IMG/VR virus record: IMGVR_UViG_3300035698_028943
Coordinates: 1-27,270 of that record
DNA: 27,270 nucleotides
Origin: a virus
Strand: one strand, 5' to 3'
Part shown: in pieces, positions 1 through 5,163 of the stretch
Position numbering within the stretch: position 1 is the first letter of the stretch
How the letters are laid out: the number at the start of each line of letters is the position of its first letter
Made by a program: the position numbers and the translations under genes
Notes under the pieces: model-generated
Seen by the model: only the letters and a program-made list of their open reading frames with translations
What the model was told of the DNA's origin: nothing
The model's database searches: none

Positions 1-2
1 AG

Positions 3-158
3 AGATGCTTTGATAGGCTAAAAAAAGAATGGGAACCGGTACTTGCAAAAAAAATAGATATGGTTCCAACGAATAAAGAAGCTCTAGCTGAGTTAATTTT
101 TGCTCTTCCTGAATATAAAGATAGATCCTCTAGAGAGAGAGAAAACCTTGTTAAATAA
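3..158 (+). CDS. C-terminal end of a truncated, unidentified protein
   Basis: An open frame enters from the left edge and ends at TAA 156-158, giving 51 residues of a C-terminus. The visible part is charged and probably helical, with a KKEWEPVLAKKID stretch and a final RSSRERENLVK. The other two frames on this strand stop within the first few codons, so this is the only frame that can be coding at the edge. No family is recognised. It lies upstream of and in the same direction as the small lipoprotein gene. Confidence 0.5.
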   Translation, partial: RCFDRLKKEWEPVLAKKIDMVPTNKEALAELIFALPEYKDRSSRERENLVK

Positions 159-215
159 TTTTTGCGAGCAGGCATTTGAATTTTTTTTGAGACTTCTGAA
201 ATTGGAAGATAAAGA

Positions 216-452
216 GTGAAGAGTTTAAAAACAATATATAGAGAGTTAACAAAAATGCATAAATTTTTAGGCTCAGTTCTCTGTATCGTATCAATTGGAA
301 TGACGCTTATTACCCTTGCAGCTTGTGGGATGATTAAAACCTACCCACAAGACAACTTGATTGAAGAAGCAGTAGAAGAAGCTATTAAAATTCACCTGGG
401 TCTTGATCTAGATCTGACTCCAGAGTCAGTAGAACACACTCCAGATATCTAA
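216..452 (+). CDS. small predicted lipoprotein
   Basis: Small protein with a hydrophobic N-terminus ending in a lipobox (L-A-A-C, Cys37 from the GTG start), so it is probably exported, lipidated and membrane-anchored in a Gram-negative envelope. After the Cys comes a short acidic helix (EEAVEEAIKIHLG) and a DLDLTPES tail. Two starts are possible. GTG 216 has GGAAG seven bases upstream. ATG 255 would give a more typical 23-residue signal peptide but has a weaker site. Size and lipobox recall Rz1-type spanin lipoproteins, but no Rz partner is visible and the sequence is not Pro-rich, so this is not claimed. Its last 68 bases overlap the 3' end of the opposite-strand gene. Confidence 0.55.
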   Translation: MKSLKTIYRELTKMHKFLGSVLCIVSIGMTLITLAACGMIKTYPQDNLIEEAVEEAIKIHLGLDLDLTPESVEHTPDI

Positions 453-741
453 TACTGCATAGACCAGAAGGAAGAAAGACAACTTTGCTTCCCTCTCCAA
501 ACCATTTACACAGAGAGCAAGGGTTCACATCCCACCATCCATTTATTCCCGAGTAGTAAATAGGAGAATCTCCATTCCAACGCTCAATTATTAAAGTCTG
601 TCTTTCTTGCACAGGAGCTGACGCATCCAAATGCACAACCATATAAAGCTGATTAATCTCTGGAAGCTCGTCCCAGCTATGCATGTCAGCCTTTAAGCTA
701 AACGAACACAGAAAAGTCGCTAAAATCAAATATATCTTCAT
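385..741 (-). CDS. small predicted secreted protein
   Basis: 118-residue protein with a clear N-terminal signal peptide (MKIYLILATFLCSFSLKADM), probably cleaved after Ala18 of the S-L-K-A motif. The mature part is rich in Trp and Tyr and has four Cys residues in the second half (CSLC and two later), which could form disulfides in the periplasm. It starts eight bases after the exonuclease stop and is likely the last gene of that minus-strand operon; the ribosome-binding site is weak (AGAGA). No family is recognised. Its 3' end overlaps the plus-strand lipoprotein gene, so one of the two C-termini may be shorter in reality. Confidence 0.5.
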   Translation of the reverse strand: MKIYLILATFLCSFSLKADMHSWDELPEINQLYMVVHLDASAPVQERQTLIIERWNGDSPIYYSGINGWWDVNPCSLCKWFGEGSKVVFLPSGLCSIRYLECVLLTLESDLDQDPGEF

Positions 742-749
742 GTTTATCT

Positions 750-1634
750 CTATTTTTTTGGTGGGTAAATTCTGTACCAGCCTGGAACGTTAGGTTTTTT
801 GTAGTATAGGTCTACATCAACTCCATCCATCCTCATCTGATCAATATCATACTTTCCAGGAGCGGCTATCTTTTGAACTCTAAAACCAAACGCTTTGAAG
901 TTCCCCTCTCCGCCGTAGGTTTCTATTTTAGCCTTGAGCTCTTTACGTCTCAAGTTGATTGACTTCTCTCTATCACTAAGGTCTCTATACTCCAAGAGAT
1001 ACTCTTTAAGTTCTGGATCGCTAAGGTCTAAGAAGTCATCCTTGTTTGGATCAGGAGCTTTTCCTATTTGTACGCTGTGCCAAAAGTCCTTACCCTTAGA
1101 ACGCATCTTTTTGATCTGAGACTCTATGCCAAACATTTCTACTGTTATACAAGAGTTATGTCTGTAATCCCATATAGCCATAATGGCTCTTTTAGGATTG
1201 GTAAGCATGATCTGCCATTGCATCTGATCATACCAATATCCAGGTATAGATTGAGTGAGACGAGCCTTATCTAGGATGCCCTCACTTATAGGACATTTGA
1301 TCTCCACAAGAGTATTAGAGTCAAAGTCCCATCCATCTAAAGAAGCTCTAAATTGGGGGTTATCTGAGTCTTCTACGCAAATAGCCTTAAGGTTAAACTG
1401 AAAGTGTTCGTTCAACCACTGTCTTGCAATATCTTCGTTCTTGATACCGTGGGCCATAGCAAAGTTAACAGGGTCTTCTGTTCTAAAGCCACACTTGATC
1501 TCCCAAAGCTTTAGCGGAGTAGAATAAGTGTTAGTGCCTGTGATAATAGCTATGTCTGAAGCTCCAATTCCTGAACGACGCCACTTAAGCCACTCTTCAC
1601 TACCCTGTCCTTGATCAAAAGAAATAATTTTCAT
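750..1634 (-). CDS. YqaJ-type viral recombination exonuclease
   Basis: 294 residues of the lambda-exonuclease/YqaJ nuclease fold (PD-(D/E)xK superfamily). It degrades one strand of linear dsDNA to give ssDNA for the annealing protein. Visible family marks are the N-terminal GSEEWLKWRRSGIGASD motif, a helix with Glu67 (AHGIKNE), catalytic Asp100 (SLDGW), the E111-I-K113 pair, and the Q-rich helix YDQMQWQ around 136-141. This gives a full set of metal-binding and catalytic residues at a normal family length. It lies in one minus-strand run with SSB, and the Erf protein is encoded upstream, so the three form a Red-like system. The ATG at 1634 is confirmed by the GS-x-EW motif a few residues in. 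Confidence 0.93.
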   Translation of the reverse strand: MKIISFDQGQGSEEWLKWRRSGIGASDIAIITGTNTYSTPLKLWEIKCGFRTEDPVNFAMAHGIKNEDIARQWLNEHFQFNLKAICVEDSDNPQFRASLDGWDFDSNTLVEIKCPISEGILDKARLTQSIPGYWYDQMQWQIMLTNPKRAIMAIWDYRHNSCITVEMFGIESQIKKMRSKGKDFWHSVQIGKAPDPNKDDFLDLSDPELKEYLLEYRDLSDREKSINLRRKELKAKIETYGGEGNFKAFGFRVQKIAAPGKYDIDQMRMDGVDVDLYYKKPNVPGWYRIYPPKK

Positions 1635-1641
1635 TTTAGTG

Positions 1642-1800
1642 TTATTCCTTTTTTATAAATTTGTCACAACTCTGAGTATTTTCATTGAAAGGCGGTGTCA
1701 TATACCAGCTAGTGTTTATGTTGTTTGTACAGCTAATATATCTTGCGCACTTAGTCTTTAAAGGACATTCATCAGCCCTACATTTTACCATTTTTGTCAT
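1642..1800 (-). CDS. tiny Cys-rich protein between SSB and exonuclease
   Basis: 52-residue ORF that starts directly after the SSB stop (TAA then ATG) and ends seven bases before the exonuclease ATG, so it fills the gap exactly. Five cysteines stand at 7, 12, 18, 24 and 45 (VKCRADECPLKTKCARYISC), a spacing that suggests metal binding. Small phage proteins with such Cys clusters are common next to replication genes; their function is mostly unknown. Translation probably depends on coupling to SSB. The tight fit and Cys pattern support a real gene; function is not assigned. Confidence 0.6.
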   Translation of the reverse strand: MTKMVKCRADECPLKTKCARYISCTNNINTSWYMTPPFNENTQSCDKFIKKE

Positions 1801-2211
1801 TTAGAAAGGAATCTCCTCATCAAATATAGAAGACTCTGAAACTTTTACCACTTGTGGCGCTGTAGCTACTTCAATAGAATTACGTGTTTCTTCTTTAGCA
1901 ACAGCAACTCCTACAAATTGGATACTATCTGGCTCCATCTGCAGCCTAATCTTAGTCTGTCCATCTTTTGCCTGGTACGTTTCAGGAGTTTTAAAGTTTC
2001 CAGTGACAAGCACTCTACTGCCTTTCTTTAGGTATGGCATCATCTTTTCAAAGACTTCAATTCTTTTTCCCCAAAGCTGGCAATCATACCATACTGTTTG
2101 ATCCTTTCGTGGACTTACAGCGAGCGAAAAGCTGACAACCTTATGGCCATTTGCAGTACATCTTTCCTCGGGGTCTCTTCCCAAGTTTCCTAGCAGGGTT
2201 ATCTTTTGCAT
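1801..2211 (-). CDS. ssb: single-stranded DNA-binding protein
   Basis: 136-residue SSB with one OB fold at residues 1-105: it starts MQKITLLGNLGRDPEER and has the WYDCQLWGK strand and a KGSRVLVTGNFK segment typical of bacterial and phage SSBs. A short linker leads to the acidic tip DEEIPF at the C-terminus, the tail that recruits host or phage DNA-repair partners. It coats ssDNA during replication and recombination. Start ATG 2211 has AAGGAT upstream with an 8-base gap. It heads the minus-strand run SSB, Cys-rich protein, exonuclease, secreted protein, downstream of the gene-free repeat region, which probably carries its promoter. Confidence 0.95.
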   Translation of the reverse strand: MQKITLLGNLGRDPEERCTANGHKVVSFSLAVSPRKDQTVWYDCQLWGKRIEVFEKMMPYLKKGSRVLVTGNFKTPETYQAKDGQTKIRLQMEPDSIQFVGVAVAKEETRNSIEVATAPQVVKVSESSIFDEEIPF

Positions 2212-2222
2212 ATGTAATCCTT

Positions 2223-2327
2223 TTTTAGTGTGATTTTTAGTTTTTATGGTTGCTTTTAGCCACGTTTTTTAGCTTTTAGTGTCGTATTCGTCTCCAATCA
2301 GTGTGTTTTTCAAGATTGATTTTTTAG
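2223..2327. repeat. AT-rich block with repeated TTTTAG words
   Basis: TTTTAG occurs at 2223, 2235, 2254, 2267, 2274 and 2322 in a strongly AT-rich stretch next to the iteron-like array. Short AT-rich repeats beside iterons often mark the DNA-unwinding element of an origin. The words also lie in the probable ssb leader, so they could instead be promoter or operator sequence. Confidence 0.4.
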
Positions 2328-2400
2328 CATTTGTCTATGAAGAAGCTCCCCCAAAAAAAAAGAGTTCCCAAAAGCACATTTGCGGGGAAAAAACACACTA

Positions 2401-2538
2401 ATCGGGGTACCTGTAGGGAAAATCGAGGTACCTGTTGGGAAAATCGGGGTACCTTGATCATTTTTTGGGGAAAATTGGGGTAAGTAGGCCATTTTTTTGG
2501 GGAAAATCAGGGTACCTGAGGGGAAAATAGGGTAGCTG
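2401..2538 (+). repeat. iteron-like direct repeats, helically phased
   Basis: Five imperfect copies of GGGGAAAATCGGGGTACCTG start at about 2416, 2437, 2468, 2500 and 2521. A half copy (ATCGGGGTACCTG) at 2401 is aligned 21 bases before the matching part of the next copy. Spacings are 21, 21, 31, 32 and 21 bases, close to 2 or 3 turns of B-DNA each time, so a bound protein would meet all copies on one face. Copies 2, 3 and 5 are the best preserved; copies 4 and 6 lack the intact GTACC core. Likely initiator or regulator binding sites. Confidence 0.7.
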
Positions 2539-2604
2539 CTACTTTGAGTGGGGGATTGAAATCTTGGCACTTTTGTGGCTTTTGTCCTTTTTGTGCTAGG
2601 TAAT

Positions 2605-2635
2605 TAAAAAATGCCTCCCCTAGTGACAGAGGAGG
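2605..2635 (-). terminator. rho-independent terminator after the annealing-protein operon
   Basis: Read on the minus strand, a CCTCC/GGAGG stem (arms 2614-2618 and 2631-2635, 12-base loop) is followed by C-A and a run of six T. It lies about 90 bases beyond the stop of the small DNA-binding gene at 2726, and would separate that operon from the SSB-exonuclease operon. The stem is short, so it may be leaky. Confidence 0.5.
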
Positions 2636-2725
2636 ACTTCTTTGTGTAGAGATATTCGGAGGCCTATGAAATGCAGCCCTTACCCCTATCCCTAGACCGT
2701 ATACACGGGGTAAAGTTAGTCTTCT

Positions 2726-2980
2726 TTAGCGCGACTCCGAGTACGAATTTACAAGGTTGCATTCTTGAATCACCTTTATGCATTCCAACAGTTTCTGTTC
2801 ATCAACAAGAACTCTATTTCCAATCTTTAAGAAAACATCTTCTGTAATGCCGTTTTCAGGAGAGTTTGACTTGAGAGACCAAATTGTAGACTCGGTATTA
2901 GGCCAAGATCCATTTTTACGATTTTTTTCGGCGAGACCTGAAACCGTAAAGTAAGTATTTGTTAAATTAGATTTATTCAT
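2726..2980 (-). CDS. small excisionase/MerR-like HTH DNA-binding protein
   Basis: 84 residues. The layout (FTVSGLAEKN near residue 11, a Trp-containing second helix, then a hairpin KIGNRVLVDEQKLLECI at about 52-68) matches the small winged-HTH proteins of the excisionase/MerR-like type common in phages and mobile elements. In that family the I-G-x-R-V-L-V/I-D-E hairpin forms the wing. It probably binds DNA as a transcription or recombination accessory factor. It lies four bases after the Erf-gene stop, in the same operon, and just upstream of the iteron-like region, so that region is a possible target. The family call rests on pattern only. Confidence 0.6.
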   Translation of the reverse strand: MNKSNLTNTYFTVSGLAEKNRKNGSWPNTESTIWSLKSNSPENGITEDVFLKIGNRVLVDEQKLLECIKVIQECNLVNSYSESR

Positions 2981-2984
2981 AATG

Positions 2985-3659
2985 TCAAGATTCCTTCGCC
3001 CTTTTTATTTCTCGGATTCGCTCTAGGCATTTAGAGTAATGCTTCTCTGAGAGAGCGGAAAGCTTTGAAATGCTAAACCCTTTTAGTATGCTTTCGACAA
3101 TATCTGGCATTCCTTCAAGCTCATTACTGATTACCTGTAGTTGAGGCTTAGATATTGTAGATGCTCCAGACGCAGCAACTCCCATACTTCTAGGAGACTC
3201 CATAGCTTTCTCACCGTCATCGTCCTCTTCACTTGCAATAACACAGGCCATAGAGGCATATGAGTATCTACGTAGGTAGGTAATGTAGCTTCCCAAGGTT
3301 TGGATATCAGACTTAGGAGGAGTGATTGGCATTCTAGATTCCATCCACTGGCCTGATGCGTGACATAGTCTCGTAAAGAGGTAGAGAATACCAGACCCAT
3401 TAGGTAGCACTCTTTGAATTATCGATAGGCCATTCTTAGCTAGAGAGGGACGTGAAGCTTTCACAATCCCTGCTAGGTCACAGTACTTACTTTTGAAAAA
3501 TGGGTTTACGCTGTCTGTCTTAGCAATCTCCATCTCCATCTGCGCTTTAGCAAGAGCTGTAAATAGCTGATCTAGATCTTGTGATTCATAAGGGTTTGCC
3601 TTTACTACAGCTGGTGTAGAGCCTACTTGCTCGTTTATTGTTTCATCTTGTGTTTTCAT
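2985..3659 (-). CDS. erf: Erf-family single-strand annealing protein
   Basis: 224-residue recombinase of the ERF family, which anneals complementary ssDNA during phage recombination and genome circularisation. Family marks: LFTALAKAQ at about 32-40, NPFFKSKYCDLAGI at 52-65, and the signature GSYITYLRRYSYASMACVI from 123, ending in the acidic EEDDDGE at 144-150. The C-terminal part (about 155-224) is variable, as is usual. Start ATG 3659 has GAGG just upstream. It works with the exonuclease and SSB encoded farther along the same strand. Confidence 0.92.
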   Translation of the reverse strand: MKTQDETINEQVGSTPAVVKANPYESQDLDQLFTALAKAQMEMEIAKTDSVNPFFKSKYCDLAGIVKASRPSLAKNGLSIIQRVLPNGSGILYLFTRLCHASGQWMESRMPITPPKSDIQTLGSYITYLRRYSYASMACVIASEEDDDGEKAMESPRSMGVAASGASTISKPQLQVISNELEGMPDIVESILKGFSISKLSALSEKHYSKCLERIREIKRAKES

Positions 3660-3680
3660 ATTTTCCTCTGTGTATTTTGG

Positions 3681-4073
3681 TTATTTCTTTCCTTTGGAAT
3701 TCTCAGCTGTCTCTTTCATAAGCTCGACACCTAGCTTGAAAAACTCTCCCTCGAACCCTTCTTTCTTCTCAGCACCTTTAACTAGATTGTCTGACATTAG
3801 CTTCTTGCCAAGGTTGAACATCTCTTCCTCTAAGCTGCCTTCTGGAGGTTTAGGAATTGCAATAGCGGGCGTTAGCTTTGGTACCTCGACTTTGTAGAAG
3901 TGTGCTATCTCTTCAATACAGCTTTCAATCTTAGGAATGTCACCTCTTAGATAGACTTGCTCTACAAGCTCTTCTACCCATTCCCTAACTCTGTCATATT
4001 TTTCGTGATAGTTTATTGGTGCAAAATCTGCAAAATCTATTACTTCTTCATCAATGAATTGTCTTGTTTTCAT
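3681..4073 (-). CDS. unidentified early protein with a doubled motif
   Basis: 130-residue acidic protein, first gene of the minus-strand early operon. The frame stays open farther upstream, but ATG 4073 is chosen because AAGGAG stands seven bases before it and because the longer form would run through the divergent promoter. The C-terminal third has two related segments, EEEMFNLGKKLM and EGEFFKLGVELM, about 26 residues apart, joined by a Lys/Glu linker. The N-terminal part is probably helical (REWVEELVEQVYLRG). No family is recognised. Its place in front of erf suggests a role in early replication or recombination, by inference only. Confidence 0.7.
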   Translation of the reverse strand: MKTRQFIDEEVIDFADFAPINYHEKYDRVREWVEELVEQVYLRGDIPKIESCIEEIAHFYKVEVPKLTPAIAIPKPPEGSLEEEMFNLGKKLMSDNLVKGAEKKEGFEGEFFKLGVELMKETAENSKGKK

Positions 4074-4084
4074 TATATAGCTCC

Positions 4085-4133
4085 TTGTTATATATCTTTC
4101 CAAAGGATAACATATGTCCATATGATATCACAA
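4085..4133. promoter_or_regulatory. divergent overlapping promoters with a 24-bp operator
   Basis: Plus direction: TTGTTA (4085-4090), 17 bases, TAACAT (4108-4113). Minus direction: TTGTGA (4133-4128), 18 bases, TATCCT (4109-4104). A near-palindrome fills 4106-4129, made of GATA-A-CATATG-T and its mirror with two mismatches per arm. It covers the plus -10 and lies between the minus -35 and -10, so a dimer bound there would block both promoters. The HTH protein encoded at 4149 is the obvious candidate ligand. The promoters fit sigma-70 spacing; activity is inferred. Confidence 0.65.
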
Positions 4134-4148
4134 GGAGAAAAAAATTAA

Positions 4149-4382
4149 ATGGATAGAATTGTAGAGTCAGCACTAGAAATAATTAGAAAAAAGAAAATCC
4201 CCTTAAGTAAGCTGCACCTTCTTACAGGTTACTCAGTTTCACACCTTTCAGCAGTTTTGAATGGTTTGAAGAATTGTTCCCCTCAGTTTTGTCGCTTGAT
4301 CTCTTATGCCTTATTTATGATGGTAGGGACTGAAACCTTAGATGTGAAAAAACCCCTGGAGGACCTTTGGACACCATATTAA
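4149..4382 (+). CDS. Cro/CI-like HTH repressor
   Basis: 77-residue protein that is almost all one HTH domain of the lambda-repressor/XRE type: helix 1 ALEIIRKKK, helix 2 PLSKLHLLTG, recognition helix YSVSHLSAVLNGLKN, then CSPQFCRLISYAL. There is no C-terminal dimerisation or protease domain, so it is Cro-like in size. It starts with ATG just after AAGGAG (4132-4137), next to the 24-bp dyad, and is divergent from the erf operon. This is the typical layout of an early-gene switch that represses itself and its neighbour. The missing helix-1 length makes the fold call good but not certain. Confidence 0.65.
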   Translation: MDRIVESALEIIRKKKIPLSKLHLLTGYSVSHLSAVLNGLKNCSPQFCRLISYALFMMVGTETLDVKKPLEDLWTPY

Positions 4383-4678
4383 TAGCTTGTATATCTGCCA
4401 TAGTCTTTTTATGTGTATTTCTAGCTTATCTTTGGAGGCACAATCACAGGTTGCTTTTTGAGATATTAAAGAACCAAAAAGAAATCGAACGGAAATTCGA
4501 TTACTTCGACAGACACTGGCTTGCAACATTGAAAGAAGTGGAAAAAAAAATCCACGGATCTTCTGAGGATGTGGCGAGCATTAAGAACTCGTTTAGAGAT
4601 TTTCAGTCCAAGTTTTTGGAACTGGATAAAAAAATAGACACAGTTATGAAACAGTCAGATAACTACTTTAAAGAATGA
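4367..4678 (+). CDS. membrane-anchored coiled-coil protein
   Basis: 103 residues: an N-terminal membrane helix (ILIACISAIVFLCVFLAYLW, about 4-23) and then a charged helical region with heptad-like pattern to the end (KNQKEIERKF, LKEVEKKIHG, FLELDKKIDTVMK). It is probably anchored in the inner membrane with a cytoplasmic coiled coil. The start is unusual: TTG 4367, four bases after GGAGG, with a 16-base overlap with the repressor gene; no ATG or GTG comes before the membrane helix in this frame. Translation is probably coupled. Function unknown; an exclusion or membrane-tethering role is possible. Confidence 0.65.
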   Translation: MDTILIACISAIVFLCVFLAYLWRHNHRLLFEILKNQKEIERKFDYFDRHWLATLKEVEKKIHGSSEDVASIKNSFRDFQSKFLELDKKIDTVMKQSDNYFKE

Positions 4679-4682
4679 ATAT

Positions 4683-4994
4683 ATGAAAAAAAAACAAACC
4701 ACGGAGAAAGCATATTCTCTCCGTAGCTTGACCGTTATGACAAATAACTCGAACCAAGATCTGTATTATACCTTGATACACAGAGTAAAAATAAAGAAAA
4801 TCCTGAGAGGCGGCACCATTAGTGACCATCATGGTACATCTCTATACATTAGTCGCCATTACTGCTCATTTCTATACAAAACCGACATGTGCCCATGCTG
4901 CCAAAGTACTCGAGCTGTACTAGCAATATATGAGGGTAGAGCAGTTTTATTATGTCTGGGTATATCGTGCTTGATAAAATTATATAAGAGGTAG
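4683..4994 (+). CDS. Cys-rich putative zinc-binding small protein
   Basis: 103 residues, basic, with most Cys in the C-terminal half: CSFLYKTDMCPCC near 62-74 and C-x4-C near 92-97. This suggests a metal-binding knuckle, although the spacing does not match a named zinc ribbon. The gene starts five bases after the previous stop, in the same direction. The ATG is preceded only by a weak AAAGA, so translation may depend on coupling. It is the last gene before the structured leader of the replication gene. No family recognised. Confidence 0.5.
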   Translation: MKKKQTTEKAYSLRSLTVMTNNSNQDLYYTLIHRVKIKKILRGGTISDHHGTSLYISRHYCSFLYKTDMCPCCQSTRAVLAIYEGRAVLLCLGISCLIKLYKR

Positions 4995-5003
4995 TAAAAG
5001 GTA

Positions 5004-5146
5004 CTCCAAAGGGTAACAGCCCCTTGGAGCGTAGAGAGTTTAGAGTTTTCTAAATTCGAACCTCCTAACTCAACAAAAGGAGACTCATATGAAGTTAGAC
5101 TTATCTAAACTAGGGTCCTTAAAAACTTTAAAAATAGGAAGGACCC
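5004..5146 (+). promoter_or_regulatory. structured RNA leader of the replication gene
   Basis: Four hairpins can form in a row. (1) CTCCAAAGGG/CCCCTTGGAG, 5004-5013 with 5020-5029, one mismatch, 6-base loop, no T run after it. (2) GAGTTTAGA/TCTAAATTC, 5036-5044 with 5049-5057, 4-base loop. (3) CTCCT/AGGAG, 5062-5066 with 5078-5082, which would mask the leader-peptide ribosome-binding site. (4) GGGTCCTT/AAGGACCC, 5113-5120 with 5139-5146, a perfect 8-bp stem that covers the ribosome-binding site of the replication gene up to its ATG. Such an arrangement suggests control of translation of the downstream gene. Confidence 0.6.
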
Positions 5147-5163
5147 ATGGCTATATATATTAA
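5089..5163 (+). CDS. 24-residue leader peptide overlapping the replication gene
   Basis: Short ORF (MKLDLSKLGSLKTLK...) with a strong ribosome-binding site, AAAGGAG at 5076-5082 and six bases before ATG 5089. It is read through both arms of the RBS-masking hairpin and stops 17 bases inside the replication gene, in another frame. Ribosomes on it would open the stem and expose the next start. In plasmid R1 a 24-codon leader (tap) does the same for the initiator RepA; this is an analogy of layout, not of sequence. Five of 24 codons are Leu (four TTA, one CTA). The peptide itself is unlikely to have its own job. Confidence 0.55.
   Translation: MKLDLSKLGSLKTLKIGRTHGYIY

Larger units (their letters stand above)
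2212..2725. other. 514-bp gene-free segment, candidate replication origin
   Basis: There is no convincing gene here. From left to right it holds an AT-rich block with six TTTTAG words (2223-2327; CTAAAA on the minus strand), a direct-repeat array (2401-2538), a minus-strand terminator (about 2605-2635), and an inverted repeat TTACCCC/GGGGTAA (2680-2686 and 2707-2713). An iteron array beside an AT-rich block is the classic layout of an initiator-dependent origin. Here it sits inside the replication and recombination block. The origin role is inferred. A weak promoter for ssb (TTGAAA near 2315 on the minus strand) may also be present. Confidence 0.5.

Noticed and set aside
934-1274. Plus-strand ORFs opposite the exonuclease gene
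   Set aside because: Low-complexity Ser/Leu-rich shadows of a well supported gene; no ribosome-binding sites.
2310-2570. Minus-strand ORF of 86 residues with repeated GTPIFPTG-type units
   Set aside because: It starts at GTG without a good ribosome-binding site, and its repeats are just the translation of the 21-base DNA repeats. Spacings of 31 and 32 bases break the protein repeat but keep the DNA phasing, so a DNA element is the better reading.
5036-5070. TTCGAAC word resembling a tRNA T-loop
   Set aside because: The flanking bases do not pair as a T stem and no acceptor or anticodon arm can be drawn around it.
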